Assembly (NCBI GenBank): GCA_030631455.1
Contig: DAOVLC010000084.1
Span: 1 to 6,612 of the forward strand
Direction: 5' to 3'
From: Candidatus Zixiibacteriota bacterium
GTDB taxonomy: Bacteria > Zixibacteria > MSB-5A5 > JAABVY01 > JAHJOQ01
DNA length: 6,612 bases
The notes beneath the pieces are model-generated. The model saw only the letters and a program-made list of their open reading frames with translations. It ran no database searches and had not been told where the DNA came from. Both the position numbers and the translations under genes were made by a program. Positions 1 to 5,681 of this stretch are shown here, piece by piece; the stretch's first letter is position 1; every line of letters begins with the position of its first letter.

Positions 1-2490
1 CACGACGAAGTCGGTACCGTATTCTCCATCAAGATCTGCGGCCGTAAAACCAACGACCTCAACCTCTCCGAGATCATACAGGTATTCGCCGATTCTCCCG
101 AATCTCATCAGCACGTAAGAGGCTTCGCTCCCTTCCTTCAATGCAACGAGATAGACCTCACTGGCATCGTCGTCGACAGAAAAATGAGACGCGTCGCGCA
201 GCCCATTCGTCCAGGTGGGGCTGTCCTGTTCACCGTCCCACCGCACGACACTATCTCCATCACTGAAGAACATGTAGTTTCCGCCACCGCTCCGACCGAG
301 ACCAACCGGCCCTGCTATAATCTGATCCCCGGAGGATTGAAATACAGACATGAAATCTGCCCTCCCGTCTTCGTCGTCATCGGTGATTTTCCAGATATAC
401 AATTTGCCGAAGTCTGTCCCGACGGCGACCTCAAATATCCCATCGTTGTCCACGTCAGCAACAAGAGGCGGGGTCGTGATAGTTTCTACTTCACCGACCG
501 AAGCGATCGAACGCAGCGTATCGACAATGTAGCTTCCGCCCTTGATCACGCTCCCGTCCGGTGCGACGACATCACCCAGACCGCCGCTCGCTGTATCGCT
601 ATACAGTACAAAGGTCGAATCGAGTATCTCCTCACCCGCAAGCGGGGCGATAATCGGTGAGCCATCGGCGTGCATTGCAATAATATGTTTCTCACCAGAT
701 ATGAAAATCTCCTCTTTCCCGTCGCGGTCTCCGTCTCGGTCAAGATGGATGAGCACGGGAGGGAACCTTGAGTTGTTGACAAACTTCGGGAATCCATCGA
801 CCCTCGATTGGTGTTGAACGCTCAGCGTCATAATCGTGTCGATAGCAGATATATCATATATTCTTATGCCGGTGTATGCACCGGAATTAGATCGGGAAGA
901 TGGGTTCGTGGTTGGGCCGAATGCATCATTATGACCTCTGTAGAAATAATCCTCCTGAGTCCCGAAACCTGTCCTGTAATTACCGCCAAAGTCGATTATG
1001 CCATCCGCCTCGACGACCGAGAGGAATCTCCTGTTCTCCCACTGAATAGAATCTATGCACAGGTCGAACTCATTTGGAATCAGACAAGGATAGAAATTGT
1101 ACCACTGCAAAGTATTATCTAAGAAATTCGATTGCCCGTTATTCGTGTAGTCGAGATAAGCGCGGGTTTCATCGACATGCCAGATGAGTATCCCTGAGCC
1201 GGGCAGGAAGAAATCATAGTCACGCGTGAGATACCGCTTATCGACGACCGTGTCGGTCGGGGCGGGACCAAGGATCACACCGGTAAGGCTGTCGATTCGA
1301 AGATTCGTGCTATCATCTCGGTCTGAGTCGATCTGCCGATTCTCTATGAGAAAGTACTCATGATCGCTTATCGGGACCTTCAGTATCTGAGGTCGATCAG
1401 TTTCCAACTCAGCGGCCCACACCTCCTGATTCCTGACATCGGAGACTTCATGAACCTCTGCAAATCCAAGATAGGCTCTCGACCACGCATCCGGAAACAC
1501 GGGAAGCACATCAGACACGAGCCGTGATCTCTCGAAACCGAGATCTGCGGCAGTGCCTCGACCCTGATTGTCGTGGAGCGAGAAATCTCCCACCTGCGTC
1601 ATCCATGTCCGGGTATCGTAAAGATCTACAAGTCCAAGCTGATGTCCGAATTCGTGAGCGAAGACACCGTTGAGCGCGATAACCCGATTGTCCTGACTGG
1701 CCGCTTCAGGCATCATCACACCCTCTGTGATGCGAATAGAGTCATCAACAATAAGTGTCGGGCCGAGCCTGATAAACCCCGTGTAAAGGTCGTACGGCGT
1801 CGGCGGATAACCAATGTCATTCTGCTGGTCTACACCTGCGTGGAACACCATGAAAGCATCGTATTCGGCGAAATTGATCTCTGGGTCGTTATCGGCACTG
1901 TCAAACGACTCAACGAAAAACTCACCGAGTCCAAACTCAGGTGGCTGAGCACCGTAATGCCCCATTTGATTGCTAAGTGTATAGACAGAATCCTCTCCCG
2001 ATGGAAATACACGATACGTGAGCCTTATCCGACCCTGTGAGACTACATTCCAGTACTCATGGAGAGCACGAAGATGCGATTCGAAGTACGATCTGCCATG
2101 CGGCGACATATCGATAGGGTGTCTCTCCTCTTTCACGAAGCTTTCCTGTGAGCGCATGTCGAATTGACCGAGTCCGGTAGTGTTCGGATCATCCGGCTCT
2201 TCCTTCTGAAACTGAACGCGGATTGCACAGATGTTGATTTCAACAACGTCTGTTGTGCTGAGAGCAATGTCGGGCAGCGACAGGGGCGATTTGCGTGATA
2301 CTCCGAGAAGATTCTTCCGAGAGACGGCACTCCTGAAGCCCTCTGATGCCTGTGTGCCGGTTTCCCGATCGACCTCAATCCTCTCCCTGCCATGTATAGT
2401 GAGCACATCTGCATGCGACAGTGTCGGGATAGCCGCAATCAGCATCACGAGAACCAGCGCTGCATTCCTTAATATCATTAGTCGAGACAT
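1..2490 (-). CDS. Secreted M6-family (immune inhibitor A-like) zinc metalloprotease with FG-GAP-like repeats, 3' end missing
   Basis: The frame is open from the start to the left edge: 830 residues and no stop. I place the start at 2490 because AGGA at 2501-2498 is 7 nt upstream; an ATG two codons earlier (2496) has the same motif only 1 nt away. A signal peptide (core 10-22, cleavage after SHA, residue 27) is followed by a pro/N-terminal region, including HGRSYFESHLRALHEYW (131-147), which is typical of M6-like proteins. The zinc site HEFGHQLGLVD covers 279-289 (H279, E280, H283, D289). GSGILIWHVDE (431-441) and VEADGIIDFGGNYRTGFG (493-510) are further M6-family landmarks. From about 535 on there is a repeat region with acidic loops DRDGDRDG (584-591), DVDNDG (679-684), DDDEDG (704-709) and DLDG (819-822), resembling FG-GAP/VCBS propeller repeats that may bind calcium. 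Cys469 and Cys478 could form a disulfide. The expected Met-turn position reads His306. A T9SS sorting domain, if present, would be beyond the left edge. The role is presumably extracellular proteolysis; the substrate is unknown. Confidence 0.92.
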   Translation of the reverse strand, partial: MSRLMILRNAALVLVMLIAAIPTLSHADVLTIHGRERIEVDRETGTQASEGFRSAVSRKNLLGVSRKSPLSLPDIALSTTDVVEINICAIRVQFQKEEPDDPNTTGLGQFDMRSQESFVKEERHPIDMSPHGRSYFESHLRALHEYWNVVSQGRIRLTYRVFPSGEDSVYTLSNQMGHYGAQPPEFGLGEFFVESFDSADNDPEINFAEYDAFMVFHAGVDQQNDIGYPPTPYDLYTGFIRLGPTLIVDDSIRITEGVMMPEAASQDNRVIALNGVFAHEFGHQLGLVDLYDTRTWMTQVGDFSLHDNQGRGTAADLGFERSRLVSDVLPVFPDAWSRAYLGFAEVHEVSDVRNQEVWAAELETDRPQILKVPISDHEYFLIENRQIDSDRDDSTNLRIDSLTGVILGPAPTDTVVDKRYLTRDYDFFLPGSGILIWHVDETRAYLDYTNNGQSNFLDNTLQWYNFYPCLIPNEFDLCIDSIQWENRRFLSVVEADGIIDFGGNYRTGFGTQEDYFYRGHNDAFGPTTNPSSRSNSGAYTGIRIYDISAIDTIMTLSVQHQSRVDGFPKFVNNSRFPPVLIHLDRDGDRDGKEEIFISGEKHIIAMHADGSPIIAPLAGEEILDSTFVLYSDTASGGLGDVVAPDGSVIKGGSYIVDTLRSIASVGEVETITTPPLVADVDNDGIFEVAVGTDFGKLYIWKITDDDEDGRADFMSVFQSSGDQIIAGPVGLGRSGGGNYMFFSDGDSVVRWDGEQDSPTWTNGLRDASHFSVDDDASEVYLVALKEGSEASYVLMRFGRIGEYLYDLGEVEVVGFTAADLDGEYGTDFVV
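1624..1656 (-). other. Zinc-binding active-site motif of the M6 protease
   Basis: HEFGHQLGLVD (residues 279-289) fits HExxHxxGxxD: H279, H283 and D289 would hold zinc and E280 would be the catalytic base. The motif is intact, so the enzyme is predicted active unless the altered Met-turn position matters. Confidence 0.9.
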
Positions 2491-2497
2491 ATCCATG

Positions 2498-2501
2498 TCC
2501 T
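2498..2501 (-). promoter_or_regulatory. Weak Shine-Dalgarno deciding the M6 protease start
   Basis: AGGA (within GGCAGGAC) follows the TAG of the upstream gene. It is 7 nt before the ATG at 2490 but only 1 nt before the in-frame ATG at 2496, so 2490 is preferred. It is weaker than the AGGAGG of the upstream gene, which suggests lower or coupled translation of the protease. Confidence 0.5.
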
Positions 2502-2513
2502 GCCAAGCGCGGC

Positions 2514-5500
2514 CTACAGCCTGCCGGTGAGCGATACCCTCAGCGTATTGGCCAGAGGGACCGTCTCCGACGACGGTATGTAAGCGAAGTCAAACCTTAG
2601 CTGTCTGTACTGCAGCCCGGCACCTACCGTGAATGTGTTAACTTGTCCAACATCGTCGTTCACATAACCGGCTCTCAGAGCGATAAACGACCCGTACCAG
2701 TACTCAAACCCGACGTTCTCGATTGCTTCTTTCATCTCTTCGGAGAAGCCATCGTCGAGATCGGTGAGCATCTTGTTGACCTCACCGACTAGTGTCAGCT
2801 TGTTGTATGGATTCTTGAAGAGATCATACGCCAGGCCAACCGCAAGATTTCTCGGCAGCGGATCTGATTGGGCTGCGTCGATATAGGCAACATTCGGGCC
2901 GAGGTTTGTGAGAGACGCACCCAGAGTCAGCTTCTTGAAAGGCGTCCTGTACAAAACCCCAACGTCCACTGCAAACGCCGTGGCGTTGCCCTCACCGAGC
3001 TCCGCCCCGGCACCCTGATCCGCGAGACGTGAGTAGATCACTTTAGCGGTCACACCAACAGCAAGATTCCGCGAAACGGTTGCTCCGTACGTAAGTGCCA
3101 GTGCGCCGTCAAACGAATGAAATGTGTCAATGACCGCAGAGCTGAACTCTGTCGTCCGTGCTATGTCACCGTAGGAGAGGAAGGTCGCATTCAGTCCAAT
3201 CGTTCCCCACTCATCCCCAAGGTGATGCACATACGAGATATACTCGAAATACAGATCCGGAGCAAGTTCGGGCAACCACTTCGCATGCATGAGGGTTATT
3301 TCCGTCTTCGCATGTGCATAGATCACAACTTTCTGAGGAGTGGCATACCAGACATCACCGGCACTTGATCGGATACTGACTGTCTTCTCCCGTTCGAGGT
3401 TGTTATGGTAATATCTCGAAAAAGTCTCCCCGGAGTATTTCACTGTGCCGAAATTCGTTGCCACGAATATGTCGTCACCGGTCGACACCATCGAGTAGAT
3501 GTGACTGCCGAGCGGATTCGCATACACATATACGGTCTGATTGGCGGAGATTCCGTCACCTTCGATGTAATTGTACGACTTGATCAACGCCGCCAACTGT
3601 TCGACCTTGCTGGAGCCTGCCTCTCCGTCAAAGTCCTGGACGGCCTCGGTCAGCGTCATATCCTCGGAAGCGGTGTACTTTTTGTAACCAAAGACCTTAA
3701 ACCGACCGTCCGCGAATATCTTCAACCCATGAGTCGTCCCAACCCAAAGATTCTTGCTATTGTTGTTGTATAGCATCGACGTGATCGGATGACGGAAGGC
3801 GTATTCGAATGGGATCATTATCTCAGTGCCAGCTTCCGGATAATCAGTCTGAAGACCGTTCTTAGCTTTGATCTCCTTTACCGCTTCGCCGATATACTGG
3901 TAATCATAAACGCCCGTAAACTCACGCACAATTCGACTCAAAGTGTCATTGACCACAGCGGTGTATGTGAAATCGGACCGCCAGGTCGTGCCGTTGAAAA
4001 AGAACAGCTTGTTCTCGGCGGCAGCCCAGGCCTTCTCGCGTGAATATCCGTATACTTGCGTGAATTCAATCTGTTCCAGTCCGGTCTCAGCGGGATATGT
4101 CGTCCACTTGCCTTTGTAGTAGTAAGCCACTCCTTTCCCTGTCGCGGCCCAGAGACGGTTTTTGTCAAAAACCGACAGCGCATTGATCTTGTTCGACGGC
4201 AGTCCATCCTCTGTCGTATATCTTTGCCACGCTCGTCCATTGAAAAGATACAGGCCATCGTCGGTGCCGACCCACAACAGTTTCTCGGTAGCTGCAAGAC
4301 ATGTCGGTTCGGAGCCAAAGGTAAGCGAATACGCGAGATGAACTGTCACAGGCAGATAGCCGACATGTGCGCCGTGCAATGCGAACTCCAGCCGCTCGAG
4401 TTCCTCTTTGGCAAGGGTGCCGTCGCCCATCGCATTCTGATACGATTCCACGAAAGCCGAGAAGCGATCCGGGTCCAGAGTCATATCCTGAAACCGGTTG
4501 ACAAACTCACTCAGATCTGTGTTGAACATTTCGGTAGCGACATAGTCGTCAGTGAAATTCGCTTCAATTGTCGCAACCATTTCCTCAACCTGGCCCTTGG
4601 AAATACCGTAGTTGGACGATGCCACTTGCGTCATCAGAGAAGCCAGCCTGTCCTCATCGGTCACTCCGGTATATGCCGCGATCAAACCCGGCAGCTTATC
4701 TCTCTTCTTGGGGACTGCTTCGAGCGACGACTTCCAGGCACTGATCCTGTCCCATCTGATGATTCCGGATGGTGTCAACGCCCAGATGTCAAAGTGCCTG
4801 TAATTGTTTTCCGGGACATCGTTCTTCAGAAGCACCATGTCGATGATCTTCGTTTCCCAGGGAAGTGAATAGTCCTTCCAGAGTGCAAGAAGAACCGAAT
4901 ATGGGATTTTCACATTACGTGACCGCGACTTCCTTGTGGCGTTCGTGAGAGTCTCGATGACCTGCGAATACTCCTCGGGGGTGAGTTGATCATCCTGAAG
5001 AATAAAGTTGAGCCTCTCTTCGAGGAAGGTTATGGACTCCGGAACGATTTTCAGATTCTGCCAGTCCGCGACTATCATCTCGAACAACCTGTTGACTTCT
5101 CCGATCTGACTATTGTCGAGATAAACCACGAGCCGTTCACGATGCGAGTTGATCTGCTCGAATGTTACTCCGGTGTTTTCATACGCAATCGCTCGCACAC
5201 CGATCTTGAGAAGATCCCGGTCATCCATCACAGCGTTCGCTGCGATATACTGAACCATGGGAATATCGGAGTCGACCTCGTATTCGATATACCGCTCGTC
5301 GCCAGCTTCAGAAATATGCACGATACCGCTCTTGCTGAAGAGAAACCGTCCGACGGTCTCGGAGTAGTCTTCTTCGACATCGCCCTTGAGTACCTTACTT
5401 GCCTTCTCCCGCATCGTTTTGTCATCCACGACCTTCAGTTCGTGGAACTCGCTTGCGAGAGGATAGCTGCCGAGGCCTGCCGGATTCCAATGAGTCGCAG

Positions 5501-5666
5501 TAGCGTCGTCAGCGATCGCCACGAAGGCTTCGCCCATGCCGGCGGCCCTGGCTCCCGCAGCGATTCTCAGAAAGAGCACTGCGGCATCGGACACTCCCGC
5601 GACTGCGTCACCGTGAGATACCAGTACAACCGTGAAAATAAAAAGAAACAATGCGATTTTACGCAT
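2514..5666 (-). CDS. PorV/PorQ-family outer-membrane protein with inserted beta-propeller and LysM-like repeats
   Basis: Complete, 1050 residues. A signal peptide (KK/hydrophobic core 4-17, likely cleavage after AVA at 23) is followed by the PorV/PorQ N-terminal signature: FLRIAAGARAAGMGEAFVAI (32-51), then ADDATATHWNPAGL (52-65). The rest of the family barrel resumes at MHAKWLPELAPDLYFEY (793-809) with GTIGLNATFLSYGDI (821-835), and beta-strands continue to the C-terminal SLTGRL. These pieces sum to about 310 residues, a normal PorV size. Between them lie about 715 extra residues: a poorly recognised mixed/helical stretch (76-290), seven propeller blade motifs with key aromatics at 295, 465, 506, 547, 641, 734 and 773, and three LysM-like repeats at about 321-357, 572-620 and 668-716. 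PorV-type barrels carry T9SS cargo to the PorU sortase at the outer membrane. Propellers of the two-component-regulator type occur in PorZ. A strong Shine-Dalgarno fixes the start. The barrel family is confident; a shuttle or attachment role is inferred from the PorU neighbour. Confidence 0.9.
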   Translation of the reverse strand: MRKIALFLFIFTVVLVSHGDAVAGVSDAAVLFLRIAAGARAAGMGEAFVAIADDATATHWNPAGLGSYPLASEFHELKVVDDKTMREKASKVLKGDVEEDYSETVGRFLFSKSGIVHISEAGDERYIEYEVDSDIPMVQYIAANAVMDDRDLLKIGVRAIAYENTGVTFEQINSHRERLVVYLDNSQIGEVNRLFEMIVADWQNLKIVPESITFLEERLNFILQDDQLTPEEYSQVIETLTNATRKSRSRNVKIPYSVLLALWKDYSLPWETKIIDMVLLKNDVPENNYRHFDIWALTPSGIIRWDRISAWKSSLEAVPKKRDKLPGLIAAYTGVTDEDRLASLMTQVASSNYGISKGQVEEMVATIEANFTDDYVATEMFNTDLSEFVNRFQDMTLDPDRFSAFVESYQNAMGDGTLAKEELERLEFALHGAHVGYLPVTVHLAYSLTFGSEPTCLAATEKLLWVGTDDGLYLFNGRAWQRYTTEDGLPSNKINALSVFDKNRLWAATGKGVAYYYKGKWTTYPAETGLEQIEFTQVYGYSREKAWAAAENKLFFFNGTTWRSDFTYTAVVNDTLSRIVREFTGVYDYQYIGEAVKEIKAKNGLQTDYPEAGTEIMIPFEYAFRHPITSMLYNNNSKNLWVGTTHGLKIFADGRFKVFGYKKYTASEDMTLTEAVQDFDGEAGSSKVEQLAALIKSYNYIEGDGISANQTVYVYANPLGSHIYSMVSTGDDIFVATNFGTVKYSGETFSRYYHNNLEREKTVSIRSSAGDVWYATPQKVVIYAHAKTEITLMHAKWLPELAPDLYFEYISYVHHLGDEWGTIGLNATFLSYGDIARTTEFSSAVIDTFHSFDGALALTYGATVSRNLAVGVTAKVIYSRLADQGAGAELGEGNATAFAVDVGVLYRTPFKKLTLGASLTNLGPNVAYIDAAQSDPLPRNLAVGLAYDLFKNPYNKLTLVGEVNKMLTDLDDGFSEEMKEAIENVGFEYWYGSFIALRAGYVNDDVGQVNTFTVGAGLQYRQLRFDFAYIPSSETVPLANTLRVSLTGRL
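2517..3293 (-). other. PorV/PorQ C-terminal barrel segment
   Basis: Residues 792-1050 hold the remaining barrel strands. They start with HAKWLPELAPDLYFEY and GTIGLNATFLSYGDI, then amphipathic strands such as LAVGVTAKVIYSRL (868-881), KLTLGASLTNLGPNV (912-926), RNLAVGLAYDLF (939-950) and LRVSLTGRL at the end. Together with residues 26-75 this makes a complete, ordinary-sized PorV-type barrel. Confidence 0.85.
3519..3665 (-). other. LysM-like repeat between propeller blades 5 and 6
   Basis: Residues 668-716 repeat the pattern more loosely: L672, V676, F679, G681 and N699 fall in the same spacing as L576, V580, F583, G585 and N603 of the better LysM copy, and the end ANQTVYVYANP (708-718) mimics the final strand. 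Divergent; called mainly by internal alignment. Confidence 0.45.
3807..3953 (-). other. LysM-like domain between propeller blades 4 and 5
   Basis: Residues 572-620 match the LysM pattern well: NDTLSRIVREFTGV (573-586), a helix ending EIKAKNGL (598-605), then EAGTEIMIPF (611-620), equivalent to the usual G-x-x-I-x-I-P end. LysM modules generally bind GlcNAc-containing glycans. No ligand can be inferred here with certainty. Confidence 0.65.
4596..4706 (-). other. Degenerate LysM-like repeat after propeller blade 1
   Basis: Residues 321-357 align without gaps to the 572-606 copy. D323, L325, T333-G334-V335, D337 and N352 are identical, and conservative hydrophobic positions lie between. The usual closing strand (G-x-I-x-IP) is absent and a helical stretch (about 356-434) follows instead, so this may be a half-domain or one interrupted by a further insert. 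Confidence 0.4.
5457..5591 (-). other. PorV/PorQ N-terminal signature segment
   Basis: Residues 26-70 carry the family signature: FLRIAAGARAAGMG (32-45), a conserved AIADDATATHWNPAGL region (50-65) and the NPAG motif shared with FadL-type barrels. Normally the barrel continues directly after this; here the long insert begins about 10 residues later. Confidence 0.85.
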
Positions 5667-5670
5667 ATAT

Positions 5671-5676
5671 CCTCCT
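5671..5676 (-). promoter_or_regulatory. Shine-Dalgarno site of the PorV/propeller gene
   Basis: A perfect AGGAGG lies in the 15-nt gap between the PorU-like stop codon (5684-5682) and the ATG at 5666, with a 4-nt ATAT spacer. It fixes the start of the barrel gene and implies independent strong initiation within a co-transcribed unit. Confidence 0.85.
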
Positions 5677-5681
5677 ACGTT

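Larger units (their letters stand above)
3297..4793 (-). other. Seven-blade beta-propeller region inside the PorV-like barrel gene
   Basis: Residues 292-790 hold seven copies of a blade motif in the register [W/F]-x5-[G/K]-x8-[W/F/other]. The copies include DIWALTPSGIIRWD (293), LLWVGTDDGLYLFNG (463), RLWAATGKGVAYYYKG (504), KAWAAAENKLFFFNG (545), NLWVGTTHGLKIFADG (639), DIFVATNFGTVKYSG (732) and DVWYATPQKVVIYA (771). Uninterrupted neighbours are 39-41 residues apart (blades 2-3, 3-4, 6-7), the usual blade length. The gaps 4-5, 5-6 and 1-2 are longer by about 53, 52 and 129 residues, matching inserted modules. The motif resembles the two-component-regulator propeller repeat found in hybrid sensor kinases and in PorZ. 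Seven blades would close one ring. Blades 1 and 7 are the most degenerate. Confidence 0.75.

Noticed and set aside
1573..2040. 155-codon plus-strand open frame, and similar ones at 184-660 and 808-1122
   Set aside because: All are codon-registered antisense to the M6 protease, whose reading frame is uninterrupted with an HExxH motif and family landmarks.
2133..2438. 101-codon minus-strand frame overlapping the protease N-terminus
   Set aside because: It lies on the same strand but in another frame from the protease signal peptide and pro-region. It has no initiation signal that I can see and its composition (Arg, Ser, Cys rich) is typical of an off-frame reading.
2497..2513. Possible terminator or promoter between the barrel gene and the protease
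   Set aside because: The gap is too short and holds no hairpin with a T-run and no recognisable -35/-10 pair. Co-transcription is the simpler reading.
4056..4868. 270-codon open frame on the plus strand
   Set aside because: It is exactly codon-registered antisense to the barrel/propeller gene. Such frames stay open when TTA, CTA and TCA codons are scarce in the sense gene. The sense frame has clear domains and this one has none.
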